A stretch of 64,000 bases of DNA. Origin: Jeotgalibacillus sp. S-D1. Lineage in GTDB: Bacteria; Bacillota; Bacilli; Bacillales; Jeotgalibacillaceae. This document shows, piece after piece, positions 8,499 to 17,704 of this stretch. The translations under genes and the position numbers were made by a program. The stretch's first letter is position 1. Every line of letters starts with the position of its first letter. Below the pieces are notes generated by a model. It did not search any database and was not told the DNA's origin. It was given only the letters and a program-made list of their open reading frames with translations. Where the stretch lies: the NCBI RefSeq assembly GCF_004358665.1, contig NZ_SMZR01000001.1, forward strand, positions 806,001 to 870,000, in the 5' to 3' direction.

Positions 8499-8530
8499 AA
8501 AGGTGACAGCTCCGGCTGTCACCTTTTTAT
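8496..8530. terminator. Bidirectional terminator between yneR and yneQ
   Basis: AAAAAGGTGACAGC and GCTGTCACCTTTTT form a perfect stem with a TCCG tetraloop and runs of A and T on both sides. It ends both convergent genes and overlaps the yneQ stop. Confidence 0.92.
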
Positions 8531-8830
8531 TATCTGAAATCGGATGAGATGTTCGTCCAATCCTTCTTTTTCCAGGATAAGAATTTGAGTTTCCCCAAGC
8601 AAATCATAGTGTGAATATCCATCTTTTCTAATATGAATCCACTGCTTCTTTAATTGGTATTTCTTTCCCCATTCTGCCAGCTTCTCAAGATTCTTTGCTC
8701 CTACCTTGGTGACCGTTTTAGAATCCGGGAACCGGTCGTCTAACCAGTAATGAGTTAAAAAAGCAATTTCTCCTCTATCAATTGCGTGTTTCCATTCTGT
8801 AATATGATTTTTATTAATACCAAAAGCCAT
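8519..8830 (-). CDS. yneQ: Conserved hypothetical protein YneQ
   Basis: A 103-residue soluble protein starting MAFGINKNHITEWK, with the family pattern GEIAFLTHYWLDDRFP, TVTKVG and KKQWIHIRKDGYSHYDLLG. It matches the YneQ family by sequence and by its place between yneR and yneP. No function is established for the family. The histidines and tryptophans are suggestive of a ligand site, but nothing more can be said. It is co-oriented with yneP and starts 12 bases after that gene's stop, so the two form an operon. Confidence 0.85.
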   Translation of the reverse strand: MAFGINKNHITEWKHAIDRGEIAFLTHYWLDDRFPDSKTVTKVGAKNLEKLAEWGKKYQLKKQWIHIRKDGYSHYDLLGETQILILEKEGLDEHLIRFQIIKR

Positions 8831-8842
8831 CTTGTTCCCCCG

Positions 8843-9283
8843 TTACCCTTTTACAGGGTTTAGTTGGTGTTTTTTATGTTCCTCACATGCCTGATGCCAT
8901 TCTGGAAAGAATTTTTTCACTGAAATTGGACGAAAGGATTCTTTTTTAACACAAACATGTTTTGATAATCCCGAAGCTGCCAGCTGACCTGAATCCGACA
9001 CAATCTCATATCCGTAGTGTGTGCGAAGTCCATCATAATGATCAATCCATGTCCGAATGGTCGCTTTTTCGCCGTACCTTACCGGCATTTTATAAGATAC
9101 CTGAATATCCATAACCGGCGCCAGGATCCCCTGCTCTTCCATTTCGGCATATCTGAATCCAAGTTCTTCAATTAATGCCGTTCTCCCAATTTCCATCCAC
9201 ACCAGATAGTTTGCATGGTAGACGACACCCATTTGATCTGTTTCTGCGTAACGCACTTCAATTGTTTTTTCTGCTACTTTCAT
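8843..9283 (-). CDS. yneP: Acyl-CoA thioesterase, hotdog fold (YneP, YbgC/FadM type)
   Basis: Hydrolyses acyl-CoA thioesters in the cytosol; the natural substrate is unknown. The 146-residue product has the 4-hydroxybenzoyl-CoA thioesterase-type signature RYAETDQMGVVYHANYLVW, with the catalytic aspartate at residue 16, followed by MEIGRTALIEELG. The central YKMPVRYGEKATIRTWI strand is also typical. Family members act as homotetramers. It is the first gene of a yneP-yneQ operon ending at the shared terminator. Confidence 0.92.
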   Translation of the reverse strand: MKVAEKTIEVRYAETDQMGVVYHANYLVWMEIGRTALIEELGFRYAEMEEQGILAPVMDIQVSYKMPVRYGEKATIRTWIDHYDGLRTHYGYEIVSDSGQLAASGLSKHVCVKKESFRPISVKKFFPEWHQACEEHKKHQLNPVKG

Positions 9284-9434
9284 TGGAAAGCTTCAATCCT
9301 TTCAAGCATTTTTATACAGTTTACCATATTGAGGGGTTAGTCCCTACCGAAAGGATTTTAGCTCTATAACGAAACCCTGGTATGCAGATTACAGCAAATG
9401 TGATTACCAATTGCATTATATCGATCAGCTCCAA

Positions 9435-9471
9435 CAAAAATAAAAGCACTCTATCCGGTTGGACAGAATGC
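9435..9471 (-). terminator. Terminator after the 44-aa basic protein gene
   Basis: On the minus strand GCATTCTGTCC and GGATAGAGTGC pair (two G-U pairs) around an AACC loop, followed by TTTTATTTTT. Confidence 0.8.
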
Positions 9472-9477
9472 GAAGAA

Positions 9478-9612
9478 TTATTTGCGTGCCTGCCAAGCCA
9501 TCCATTTTTTCTCGAGCCGGTCTTCAATACGATCCATTTTAATGGGATCTTTTTGAATTTCCGACCGATTTTCGGCAACAAGCTCTTGAAGGGTTTTCCC
9601 TTTTACTCTCAT
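9478..9612 (-). CDS. FbpB-family small basic protein
   Basis: A 44-residue protein beginning MRVKGKTLQELVAENRSEIQ and ending in a basic tail, with no cysteine. The pattern KTLQELVAEN-x4-I-x2-D-x4-DRIEDRLEKK is that of the FbpB small basic protein family. B. subtilis FbpB is a Fur-regulated helper of the FsrA iron-sparing sRNA; whether this copy acts on sRNAs is unknown. A strong AGGAGGTG ribosome site and a terminator right after the stop support a real gene. I see no convincing Fur box upstream. In B. subtilis this slot between citB and yneP holds sspN, tlp and yneN, which this protein does not resemble. Confidence 0.78.
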   Translation of the reverse strand: MRVKGKTLQELVAENRSEIQKDPIKMDRIEDRLEKKWMAWQARK

Positions 9613-9723
9613 GATCCACACCTCCTATAACTAGTATCGCACACAAGTAACTTTTTTAAACATAAAAAGAGTAAAAATTGTGACAATTTATTTTATCATC
9701 TTTTGTTTGATCAAACTCATAAA

Positions 9724-9760
9724 AAAACTCCGGGAGTGTAAATTACACTCTCGGAGTTGC
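9724..9760 (-). terminator. Terminator after citB
   Basis: AACTCCGAGAGTGTAA pairs with TTACACTCCCGGAGTT on the minus strand with one mismatch, followed by TTTTTTTAT. Confidence 0.92.
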
Positions 9761-9769
9761 TACTTACTA

Positions 9770-12481
9770 TCAAACAGTCAGTTTATCTCGCAGAACCATG
9801 CGAAGGATACCGCCATGGCGATAATAATCAACCTCGACGTCGGAATCAAATCGTGCAAGCACGTCAAATTGCTTCACAGTGCCGTCTTCAGCAGTTGCAG
9901 TAACTGTCAGGATATCACGCGGTTTGACATTATCGGTGACATTTACAGATATGGTTTCACGCCCTGTCAGACCCAGTGATTCAGCATTATCGCCCTTTTT
10001 AAATTGCAGCGGCAATACTCCCATGAAAACCAGGTTTGAACGGTGAATACGCTCATAGCTTTCAGCAATAACCGTTTTAATGCCTAACAGATTGGTTCCT
10101 TTTGCTGCCCAGTCTCTTGATGAACCCATTCCGTAGTCTTTGCCGGCAAGCACTGCCAGCCCGGTTCCCTGCTGCTGATATTTCATGCAGGCATCGTAAA
10201 TGGCCATTGTTTCGCCAGTCGGCCAGTAAGTGGTATAACCGCCTTCAGTGCCTGGTGCCACTTGGTTGCGAATACGGATATTTGCAAATGTACCACGCAT
10301 CATTACCTCATGGTTGCCTCGGCGTGAACCATAGGAGTTAAAATCACGAATTGCAACACCATTTTCACGCAGATATAAGCCAGCAGGAGTGTCTTTTCCA
10401 ATTGCGCCTGCAGGTGAGATATGGTCTGTTGTAACTGAATCTCCAAATTTACCAACTACACGCAGTCCGTCAAGGCCTTCTATATTGGATGGCTTTTCAG
10501 TTAATCCTTCAAAGAAAGGAGGGTTTTGAATGTATGTTGAGTCATTAGAGAAAGCATATAAATCATCATCGTTTGTTTGAATTTCGTTCCAGCGTTCATT
10601 ATTATCAAATACACGCTTGTATTCTTCACGGAACAATTCAGGTGTTACCGTTCTCTTCACTACTTCATTCACTTCTTCAGTAGTCGGCCAAATGTCTTTT
10701 AAGAAAACATCATTCCCGGCTTTGTCTTTGCCGATTGCGTCTTTTTGAAGATCGATATCCACAGTGCCAGCTAAAGCATAGGCAACTACCAGCGGTGGTG
10801 AAGCAAGATAGTTTGCACGTACTAAAGGATGGATCCGCCCTTCGAAGTTACGGTTTCCTGACAATACAGAAGAAACCAGAAGATCACTATCTGCAATGGT
10901 CTTTTCAATCTCAGGAAGAAGCGGTCCGGAGTTACCGATACAGGTAGTACAGCCATAACCTACTAAATCAAAGCCAAGATTAGCTAATGGATCAAGCAAA
11001 TTGGCATCACGCAGATAGCCTGATACGACCTTTGATCCTGGTGCTAAAGAGGTTTTTACGTACCCAGGCACTTCCATGCCCAGTTCAACAGCTTTTTGAG
11101 CTACTAAACCGGCACCCAGCATAACATACGGGTTTGAAGTATTTGTACAGCTTGTGATGGCAGCGATTGCTATTGCACCTGTTTTCATTGGTGCAAGATC
11201 TCCATTTGAGAACTCAACCACAGCTTCTTTTTTAACTTCCGCACTGTCAAGCCCAAAACCTTGAACACCCTCAGGCGCTGTTAAAGCTTTGTGAAATTCT
11301 TTTTTCATTGCAGAAAGAGGAATTAAATCCTGAGGACGTTTTGGTCCTGATAGGTTTGGTTCAATTTTTGACAGGTCAAGATCAATAACCTCAGTATAGG
11401 TAGGATCTTCTTTATCTGTAGTGAAGAACATATCGTTTTTAGTCAGATACTCTTCAACCAGTTTAATTTCTGATTCCTCACGGCCGGTCAATCGCATGTA
11501 TTCCAGGGATTCTTTATCAACAGGGAAGAAACCGCATGTTGCGCCGTACTCAGGTGCCATATTTGCAATCGTTGCACGGTCTGCAAGCGGCAATTGAGGT
11601 ACGCCCTCGCCAAAGAATTCAACAAATTTTCCAACTACGCCTTCTTTACGGAGAACCTGCGTTACTTTTAAAGCAAGATCAGTTGCCGTAGCACCTTGAG
11701 GAAGTGCACCGCTCAAACGTACACCAATTACTTCAGGAATTGGGAAGTATGATGGCTGACCAAGCATTCCGGCTTCAGCTTCTATTCCTCCTACACCCCA
11801 GCCTAGAACACCAATACCATTAATCATCGTAGTGTGTGAATCAGTACCTACTAATGTATCCGGAAAAGCAACTGTTTCACCCGAAGCATCGGTAGTATTC
11901 ATTACAACACTTGCCAGATACTCAAGATTTACCTGATGCACAATTCCTGTTGCCGGCGGCACGGCACGATAGTTATTAAATGCTTTTTGAGCCCAGCTTA
12001 GAAACTCATAACGTTCTGCATTCCGTTCAAATTCCAAATCCATATTAACTTGCAGTGAATCAGCTGTTCCATATTTATCTACCTGTACAGAGTGGTCGAT
12101 AACAAGGTCAACAGGAATTTCAGGATTAATTTTGTCTGGTGAACCGCCCATTTTTGACATTGCATCACGCAATGAAGCTAAATCCACTACAGCGGGAACA
12201 CCCGTAAAATCCTGTAGAATAACACGTGCAGGTTTAAAAGGTACTTCAGAATCCTTTACCTTTTTTGAACCCCAGTTTGCCAGATTTTTAATATGGTCTT
12301 CTTTGATTACTCTTCCATCATATTGACGAAGTACTGATTCTAAAAGAACCCGAATTGAATATGGAAGCTTTGCAATTTTAGTTAGTCCCTTTTCTTCCAG
12401 GGCTTTAATTTCATAATAATGATAGCGTTTACCTTCAAGCTCAAATGATTTTTTTGCTTGAAACAAATCTTGATTAGCCAT
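9770..12481 (-). CDS. citB: Aconitate hydratase (aconitase A, IRP1 type)
   Basis: Interconverts citrate and isocitrate in the TCA cycle using a [4Fe-4S] cluster. In B. subtilis the apoenzyme also binds RNA. The 903-residue product has the expected N-terminal domains, the cluster-binding cysteines in [13 protein letters not shown] and [13 protein letters not shown], the linker, and the swivel domain with [15 protein letters not shown]. Start [11 protein letters not shown] has AAGGGGG 7 bases upstream. It is monocistronic with its own promoter, a CcpC operator upstream, and a strong terminator. Length and order are full and undamaged. Confidence 0.98.
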   Translation of the reverse strand: MANQDLFQAKKSFELEGKRYHYYEIKALEEKGLTKIAKLPYSIRVLLESVLRQYDGRVIKEDHIKNLANWGSKKVKDSEVPFKPARVILQDFTGVPAVVDLASLRDAMSKMGGSPDKINPEIPVDLVIDHSVQVDKYGTADSLQVNMDLEFERNAERYEFLSWAQKAFNNYRAVPPATGIVHQVNLEYLASVVMNTTDASGETVAFPDTLVGTDSHTTMINGIGVLGWGVGGIEAEAGMLGQPSYFPIPEVIGVRLSGALPQGATATDLALKVTQVLRKEGVVGKFVEFFGEGVPQLPLADRATIANMAPEYGATCGFFPVDKESLEYMRLTGREESEIKLVEEYLTKNDMFFTTDKEDPTYTEVIDLDLSKIEPNLSGPKRPQDLIPLSAMKKEFHKALTAPEGVQGFGLDSAEVKKEAVVEFSNGDLAPMKTGAIAIAAITSCTNTSNPYVMLGAGLVAQKAVELGMEVPGYVKTSLAPGSKVVSGYLRDANLLDPLANLGFDLVGYGCTTCIGNSGPLLPEIEKTIADSDLLVSSVLSGNRNFEGRIHPLVRANYLASPPLVVAYALAGTVDIDLQKDAIGKDKAGNDVFLKDIWPTTEEVNEVVKRTVTPELFREEYKRVFDNNERWNEIQTNDDDLYAFSNDSTYIQNPPFFEGLTEKPSNIEGLDGLRVVGKFGDSVTTDHISPAGAIGKDTPAGLYLRENGVAIRDFNSYGSRRGNHEVMMRGTFANIRIRNQVAPGTEGGYTTYWPTGETMAIYDACMKYQQQGTGLAVLAGKDYGMGSSRDWAAKGTNLLGIKTVIAESYERIHRSNLVFMGVLPLQFKKGDNAESLGLTGRETISVNVTDNVKPRDILTVTATAEDGTVKQFDVLARFDSDVEVDYYRHGGILRMVLRDKLTV

Positions 12482-12537
12482 CTTTTTTCCCCCTTACTAG
12501 ATTTAAAATATGTTATGTAACCCTCGCGCACATTACC

Positions 12538-12566
12538 ATCTTAATACACTGAACATGATAAGTAAA
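12538..12566 (-). promoter_or_regulatory. Candidate SigA promoter of citB
   Basis: On the minus strand, TTTACT (12561-12566), a 17-base spacer, then TAAGAT (12538-12543). Each box matches 4 of 6 consensus bases, which suits a regulated promoter. The predicted start is near 12531, about 50 bases before the citB ATG. Confidence 0.6.
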
Positions 12567-12604
12567 TATCAATAAAGTTATGTAAGGTGATAAGTATTGC
12601 TTAT
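12558..12604 (-). promoter_or_regulatory. CcpC operator of citB (full dyad plus half site)
   Basis: The dyad ATAA-N7-TTAT lies at 12590-12604, centred on 12597, which is -66 from the predicted start. A half site ATAA/TTAT lies at 12558-12561, about -27 to -30. CcpC, the citrate-responsive LysR-type repressor, binds exactly this pattern (dyad at -66, half site at -27) at B. subtilis citB. The geometry was worked out from a predicted, not measured, start site. Confidence 0.8.
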
Positions 12605-12716
12605 GATATTTCTTATTTTCAATGCACTTTACTTACTAAACCAATAAATAATAATGATTCTCAATTAGAATGTCGCTACAGGGATGATGCAAATGTTATT
12701 TTAAAATAATAACCTG

Positions 12717-14198
12717 CTAACGGTTCCACCTCATTTTAAACAACCCTGCATGCTCCATTGAACGGGCGATATCAAACAGCCAGTGCTCACAACCTTTTGG
12801 TGCTATAAATTGAGTGCCCATTGGAAGTTTTTCAGATGATAAATAAGTCGGAAGGCTGATGCCGGGCTGACCCGTTAGATTAGCAAGCTGGGTATAAGGG
12901 CTGTAAGCAAGACTAGGTTCAAACATTTCATATATTAAGGACTGCTGTAAATGCGGTTCTAATGCTGACACCTCCAGCAACTGGTTTATTTTTTCTTCAT
13001 CAGGCGTTAATTCGCCAATCTCAGGAGCGGTAAACGCGGTTGACGGCGTCAACAGCAAATCATAAGACTGATGAAATTCATTCATCTTTTCAGCCGCTTC
13101 GTCCCATGCAGCAAGGCTAAGTGAAAATTCTCCTGCCGATAGCTTTTTCCCTGCTTCTGCAAGCACCCATCCTTCAATTTCCATATCCTTATGAGTTAGC
13201 GGCCGTCCCAGTGACCGTTCCATCAACAGTACTTGAGCAGCCATTTCACCTGAGTTCATTAGATAGTACTGCTCCATTAAATGTCTTCCATTAATATCAG
13301 GCACCGCCTCTTCAACGCTATGTCCCTGTTTTTCAAGCCAAATGGCCATTTCTTTAACTGCATTTACTGCCTCTGTGCTTACCGGGGTGCCAACAGGAGA
13401 ATCAGTTATAAAGCCAATACGAAAGGTTTTGGGATTATTTTGGGATAAATTATTCATATAACCTGCCGTATAAAGCGGAGTATGAAAAGCCGCACTTGAT
13501 TGCACTGTTTGCATCTGATCAAGCAGAATTGCGGTATCACGAACAGACTTCGTTAGTGCAAAATCCACTGCAGCCCCCTGCCACTGACGCCCCACTCCCG
13601 GACCAACCGGCATTCTTCCTCTGGTCGGCTTTAAACCAATCAGCCCGCAAAAAGAAGCGGGAATTCGAATGGATCCTCCCCCATCACTTGCTCCCGCAAT
13701 GGAGACCATGTTCCCAGAAACGCTTGCCGCTGCTCCGCCGCTTGAGCCGCCAGGTGAATAATTTATGTTCCATGGATTTCTCGAAGCACCATGCAGCCTT
13801 GGTTCTGTTATATTTTTCAAACCGAATTCAGGTGTATTTGAATGGCCCATAATGATAAATCCGGCTTTTTTCAGCGCTTTTACAAAGTTACTATCTCTTG
13901 TAGAGACATTGTGTTCCAAAAGCTTTGAACCGGCCGTCAAAGGCTCACCTTTTACTGACTGAGATATGTTTTTCAGTACAATCGGCACTCCTGAAAAAGG
14001 CAGATTGATATCCACGGTTTCAGCTTCAGCAAGTGCAGATTCAAACCTTGTCGCCACAAGTGCATTTAGTGAAGGATTTTTTTCTTCTATTGAAATGATG
14101 GATGCTTCTACTAGTTCACGAGGAGAAGCCTGCTTCGTATGTATCAGTTCTGCCTGACCAACTGCGTCTAAATTACGTATCAGATTGTCCACATTCAT
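12717..14198 (-). CDS. Amidase-signature family hydrolase
   Basis: A 493-residue enzyme that hydrolyses carboxamide bonds by a Ser-cisSer-Lys triad. The signature is seen directly: Lys76 in PIVLKNIS, Ser152 in SPGGSSGGAAASVSG and the nucleophile Ser176 in GGGSIRIPAS. It resembles GatA in fold, but it stands alone without gatC or gatB and has a divergent C-terminal substrate half, so a stand-alone amidase of unknown substrate is more likely. There is no signal peptide. The ATG at 14198 has GGGAG upstream. It is the first of a co-oriented set with the downstream-facing citB, but with its own spacing of over 200 bases from it. Confidence 0.85.
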   Translation of the reverse strand: MNVDNLIRNLDAVGQAELIHTKQASPRELVEASIISIEEKNPSLNALVATRFESALAEAETVDINLPFSGVPIVLKNISQSVKGEPLTAGSKLLEHNVSTRDSNFVKALKKAGFIIMGHSNTPEFGLKNITEPRLHGASRNPWNINYSPGGSSGGAAASVSGNMVSIAGASDGGGSIRIPASFCGLIGLKPTRGRMPVGPGVGRQWQGAAVDFALTKSVRDTAILLDQMQTVQSSAAFHTPLYTAGYMNNLSQNNPKTFRIGFITDSPVGTPVSTEAVNAVKEMAIWLEKQGHSVEEAVPDINGRHLMEQYYLMNSGEMAAQVLLMERSLGRPLTHKDMEIEGWVLAEAGKKLSAGEFSLSLAAWDEAAEKMNEFHQSYDLLLTPSTAFTAPEIGELTPDEEKINQLLEVSALEPHLQQSLIYEMFEPSLAYSPYTQLANLTGQPGISLPTYLSSEKLPMGTQFIAPKGCEHWLFDIARSMEHAGLFKMRWNR

Positions 14199-14233
14199 TC
14201 ACACTCCCGCAAGATTTTCTTTCATATCACTTG

Positions 14234-14926
14234 TTATTTAGGCGCTCGGTATCCAGCTTTTTTTGCATCTGATACCGAGCAAAACCATTCTTCCGGTATC
14301 GTCTGTTTATAATTCCTTGACGAAGCCTCGTGATATATTTTTTCACCCTTTGAATTAATATTGCCTTTAATCTCACACCCCTCCGGCTGAACGGTACTAT
14401 TTGATTTATCCATAGTATTCTGATGTGAATAGCCTTTGTCCGTTACATAGTTTTCTATCGACCAGATTCCGATCTCGTTCATTTGTGCAGCGTCTTGAGT
14501 CTCTTCAAATTCATCTACATACTTGATATCAGGAGGATAAATGGATAATCGCGCCAGCCCCCTCTGAAGTAAATCTTCGTTAAAAAGCTGCTCTTCCAGC
14601 CAAATGTATGCGAGTACGCGTCCATAGCGATCACGCTCGCTTACATCAAATTCCAACTCTACTTCTTTTCCTTCCAACGTTTCTTTTGTGAATTGAGATG
14701 CTTCCGGACCAAAAGGCTGCACACCTAATTGCGGATGTTTGGTTTCCGGCGTATCAATTAAAAGCAGTCGAACCCGCTCCGTTTTACCATTTTCTAATTC
14801 CACATCAACAGTGTCGCCGTCTACTGCATTTATTACAACAGCATTTATTCTTTCTGAGTCGTTTTCAAGATTGCAGCCAGATGCTGCCTGGGATAACAGC
14901 ACCACACATAATAACAATTTCTTCAT
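14234..14926 (-). CDS. Secreted thermonuclease-family lipoprotein (SNase domain)
   Basis: Extracellular nuclease, 230 residues. An N-terminal lipoprotein signal ends in ASGC (Cys18). The staphylococcal-nuclease domain spans roughly 28-165 with VDGDTVDVEL, RVRLLLIDTPE (the catalytic Arg/Asp region), ERDRYGRVLAYIW and LARLSIYPP. A C-terminal module of about 50 residues (CEIKGNINSKGEKIYH, then EEWFCSVSDAKKAGYR) carries two cysteines and is common in Bacillus YncB/YhcR-like nucleases, where it may bind metal or nucleic acid. It lies 27 bases after the transglycosylase gene stop, in the same direction. Confidence 0.88.
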   Translation of the reverse strand: MKKLLLCVVLLSQAASGCNLENDSERINAVVINAVDGDTVDVELENGKTERVRLLLIDTPETKHPQLGVQPFGPEASQFTKETLEGKEVELEFDVSERDRYGRVLAYIWLEEQLFNEDLLQRGLARLSIYPPDIKYVDEFEETQDAAQMNEIGIWSIENYVTDKGYSHQNTMDKSNSTVQPEGCEIKGNINSKGEKIYHEASSRNYKQTIPEEWFCSVSDAKKAGYRAPK

Positions 14927-14953
14927 TTCATTCTCCCTTTTTAGTAGATGCCT

Positions 14954-15619
14954 CTATTCTTCAGTAGACTGCAATTGTTGTTCGTATTGATGATAATAGT
15001 GGAGAACATCATCAACGTATTCCTCACTATGATTGTAATTATACACAGCTTTTCTTAGCTCCCCTTCGGCTGCCCCGTTTTTAGCAAGATAATTAGCAGC
15101 ACTGAACACTGCGTCCTCGATATCCCATGGATCAGCTATACCGTCTCCATTGGCATCTATTCCATATCCACCATGCCGGTTAATAACGGCGGGATCAGTC
15201 ATTTCATCTGATGGGATGTCCCCTTCCCCAAGTCCTTCACAGGTTGGATGACTCCACCCGACAAATGTACAAGGCATAAATTGCATATGACCTTCAGCTC
15301 CAACCGGGGATACCATTGTTTCCATTGTGGAAAAACGCGTTTCTACTCTATGATGTGCTGCAAGGAGGGTCCAGGGCACCCCGTATTCCTTTTCAGCAGT
15401 TTGATAGATTGCAATATACTCTTCTGGTATGGTCAATTCTACAGGTGCTCCTGCCTGTTCCAGCCAATCTGCAGCTTTCCCTTTCCATTCCTCATTTTGA
15501 ATGACCATGTATCCACAGATAATAAAAAAGATTAAAATAATGGATATTGGGGTGAAAAAGGCAATCAAAACTGAACCCCGCTTTAGACGTTTTCTTTTTC
15601 TTCTTTTCTTATTTGACAT
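14954..15619 (-). CDS. Membrane-anchored lytic transglycosylase/lysozyme-like protein
   Basis: A 221-residue cell-wall hydrolase candidate. A strongly basic N-terminus (KKRRKRKRLKR) precedes one transmembrane helix (about 16-40), placing the catalytic part outside. The SLT/MltB-like core has the probable catalytic Glu93 in LLAAHHRVETRFS, then SPVGAEGHMQFMP and a calcium-loop-like GIDANGDGIADPWDIEDAV before SAANYLAKNG. It would cut glycan strands of peptidoglycan. It forms a two-gene unit with the secreted nuclease gene. No terminator is evident between them. Confidence 0.85.
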   Translation of the reverse strand: MSNKKRRKRKRLKRGSVLIAFFTPISIILIFFIICGYMVIQNEEWKGKAADWLEQAGAPVELTIPEEYIAIYQTAEKEYGVPWTLLAAHHRVETRFSTMETMVSPVGAEGHMQFMPCTFVGWSHPTCEGLGEGDIPSDEMTDPAVINRHGGYGIDANGDGIADPWDIEDAVFSAANYLAKNGAAEGELRKAVYNYNHSEEYVDDVLHYYHQYEQQLQSTEE

Positions 15620-16049
15620 AGTCGGTACTCCTCTTTTAAAAGCACATAAATATTACTTTACATTCTATCTACATTGTACCGAATTTCACAGGGCAATAAC
15701 AGGTTAAACCTAAAGTGAACCGTCAGCTTTAAATTCTCATATGGTTTTAAGGAAGGTTCTTAGTCAATCCCGGCTTTAGCAGCTCGGGTCAGCCGCTCCC
15801 GCTCTATGGGGGTGCCGGTATAGACGTCTTGAGGTTATCAGTGCTTCTTTGTTTAATAAGAAGGCTTTATTAAACGAGGCTGTTGATTACAGCACGAAGG
15901 CGCTCAGCGACACGCGGGGCGGGAGTGAGCCTTCTTCAAAGGAATTCAGTTCAAGGTCTCACCTGCCCGCTACATCACGCGGGAGTCTCATACCTTCAAC
16001 TCCAATCAACAGTGTGCAAATACTAACAATCGAGTTCAACAAAGCTAGT
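15620..16049. other. Gene-free stretch with atypical composition
   Basis: About 430 bases without a gene. 15620-15710 holds the AT-rich upstream region of the transglycosylase gene. From about 15750 to 16045 the sequence becomes clearly richer in G and C than its surroundings. A perfect inverted repeat GTTTAATAA/TTATTAAAC sits at 15851-15859 and 15867-15875, followed by the repeat element described separately. An open frame crosses it but has no ribosome site. Confidence 0.7.
15880..16045. repeat. Degenerate Bacillaceae intergenic repeat element
   Basis: Bounded by the inverted pair CTGTTGATT (15880-15888) and AATCAACAG (16004-16012), with a tail to about 16045 containing GTTCAACAAAGC. Internal GC-rich blocks (GCGGGGCGGGAGTGAGCC, GGTCTCACCTGCCCGC, ACGCGGGAGTCTCA) have the layout of a repeat I recall as widespread in Bacillaceae intergenic regions. 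It has no coding capacity. Identification rests on memory of that pattern and the visible inverted ends. Confidence 0.6.
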
Positions 16050-16083
16050 AAAAAAAAAGCCCTGATCTGCAATGATCAGGGCT
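16050..16083 (-). terminator. Terminator after opuD-like gene
   Basis: AGCCCTGATC (16058-16067) and GATCAGGGCT (16074-16083) form a perfect 10-bp stem, followed on the minus strand by nine T. Confidence 0.93.
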
Positions 16084-16089
16084 CCTGCT

Positions 16090-17640
16090 TTATTTTTCAT
16101 TCTTAGCTGCAGTTTTTGTATTAACCTGTTTAGGTTTCTTTTTAGCCGTCAGCATTAATCCCAGATCTTTTCTTTCCTGATTTAAGGATTTGTATGTTGA
16201 TATCATCATAAGGAGCATGACAAATGAGAATGGAAATGCTGCAATGATTAAAGCATTTTGAAGTGCCTGCAGTCCGTTTGCAGATAACAAAATAACTGCA
16301 ACTGTTGACTGCGCCAAGCCCCATGTCAGCTTAACATAGTTAGAAGGCGTTAAGGAGCCGTATGTTGTTTGCATACCTAAAACAAATGTTGCTGAGTCAG
16401 CGGAAGTAATAAAGAATGTACCGATTAACAAAATACCGATAACTGATAATATAGCACCGAATTGGTACTCATTAAAGACTGCAAATAATACTTCCTCAGT
16501 CAGCAATCCTGTTAGATCAATATTTCCCGCCTGCTGAACATTAATGGAACTTGAACCGAATACAGCGAACCAGAAGAAGCTGACAAGTGACGGCAGCAAT
16601 AAAACACCTGCCATAAATTCACGGATTGTACGACCTCTTGAGACGCGTGCAATAAAAATACCAACAAATGGTGACCACGAAATCCACCACGCCCAGTAAA
16701 AAATAGTCCAGGCATCTATCCATGAACGATTATCCGCATCCAGCGGAGCCATCCTGAAGCTCATTTCAAGTAAATTCTGTGCATAAGATCCAAGCGTGTT
16801 GGTAAACAGGTTCAGAATTAACAGTGTTGGTCCGAGTATAAGCATAACCAGCAGCAGTACAACAGCCAATATCATATTTGTATTGGATAAATAACGGATA
16901 CCCTTGCTGATGCCTGACCAGGCAGAGATCATAAATAATACAGTGACAACTGCGATGATACCGAGCTGCCAGCCAAAACTAATGTCGATGCCAAATAAGT
17001 AGGATAACCCCCCATTTATTTGAATAGCACCAAATCCAAGCGTTGTTGCAACACCGACAACAGTAGCGAATACTGCAAGGACGTCGACCATTGTCCCCCA
17101 GCCGCCTCTCATTTTTTCACCAAAAAGCGGCACAAGTGTAGCTGATATCAAGCCAGGCTCCCCTTTGCGGAACTTAAAATAAGCGAGCGCTAAAGCAACA
17201 ACAGCATAAATTGCCCACGCATGAAGCCCCCAGTGGAAAAATGTGTATTGCATTGATTCCTTTAATGCCTCATCCGTTCCCGGTTCTGCCATAGGCGGGC
17301 TGTCTGCAAAATGAAGCATTGGTTCACTAGCTCCCCAAAAAACCAGACCGATTCCCATACCGGCGCTAAACAACATGGCGAACCACGATCCGGTAGAGTA
17401 TTCCGGCCGTTCCTCCGGTTTTCCAAGACGAATCTGACCGATTGGTGTAATTGCTAAAACGATACAAAAAATAACCATTACTGATACAAGGATCAGGTAA
17501 TACCATCCAAATGTAGAAGTTATGAATGCTTGAATATTGGAGGTAGCAGACTCAAAGCCTGATGGGGAAATAATGGCATAAATAGTTGCAAGTGCAACAA
17601 TGGAAATTGTAATCCAAAAAACTCTAGATACCTGTTTCAT
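16090..17640 (-). CDS. opuD: BCCT-family betaine transporter (OpuD-like)
   Basis: Secondary transporter importing glycine betaine or related trimethylammonium solutes with sodium. The 516-residue protein has twelve hydrophobic segments and the BCCT landmarks: [18 protein letters not shown] near residue 97 and the [19 protein letters not shown] aromatic box near 315, followed by [12 protein letters not shown]. The basic C-terminal tail ([11 protein letters not shown]) is typical of osmosensing members. It is monocistronic. A SigB-like promoter lies 40 bases upstream of the ATG and a strong terminator follows. Carnitine or choline specificity cannot be excluded. Confidence 0.9.
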   Translation of the reverse strand: MKQVSRVFWITISIVALATIYAIISPSGFESATSNIQAFITSTFGWYYLILVSVMVIFCIVLAITPIGQIRLGKPEERPEYSTGSWFAMLFSAGMGIGLVFWGASEPMLHFADSPPMAEPGTDEALKESMQYTFFHWGLHAWAIYAVVALALAYFKFRKGEPGLISATLVPLFGEKMRGGWGTMVDVLAVFATVVGVATTLGFGAIQINGGLSYLFGIDISFGWQLGIIAVVTVLFMISAWSGISKGIRYLSNTNMILAVVLLLVMLILGPTLLILNLFTNTLGSYAQNLLEMSFRMAPLDADNRSWIDAWTIFYWAWWISWSPFVGIFIARVSRGRTIREFMAGVLLLPSLVSFFWFAVFGSSSINVQQAGNIDLTGLLTEEVLFAVFNEYQFGAILSVIGILLIGTFFITSADSATFVLGMQTTYGSLTPSNYVKLTWGLAQSTVAVILLSANGLQALQNALIIAAFPFSFVMLLMMISTYKSLNQERKDLGLMLTAKKKPKQVNTKTAAKNEK

Positions 17641-17679
17641 AATATTCTCCTCTCTCTAGTCTCTAGGTACTATCTATCT

Positions 17680-17704
17680 TTACCCAAAAGTATGAGTAAA
17701 AAAC
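17680..17704 (-). promoter_or_regulatory. Candidate SigB-type promoter of opuD
   Basis: On the minus strand GTTTTT ends at 17699, then 13 bases, then GGGTAA (17680-17685). This fits GTTTAA-N12-14-GGGWAW. It lies 40 bases upstream of the opuD ATG. Confidence 0.6.

Noticed and set aside
12695-12710. ATTATTTTAAAATAAT palindrome before the amidase stop
   Set aside because: Made only of A and T, likely by chance in an AT-rich gap, with no T-tract after it.
15849-16106. An 85-residue open frame across the intergenic repeat
   Set aside because: It has no ribosome site, runs through the repeat and the opuD terminator, and gives a low-complexity product.
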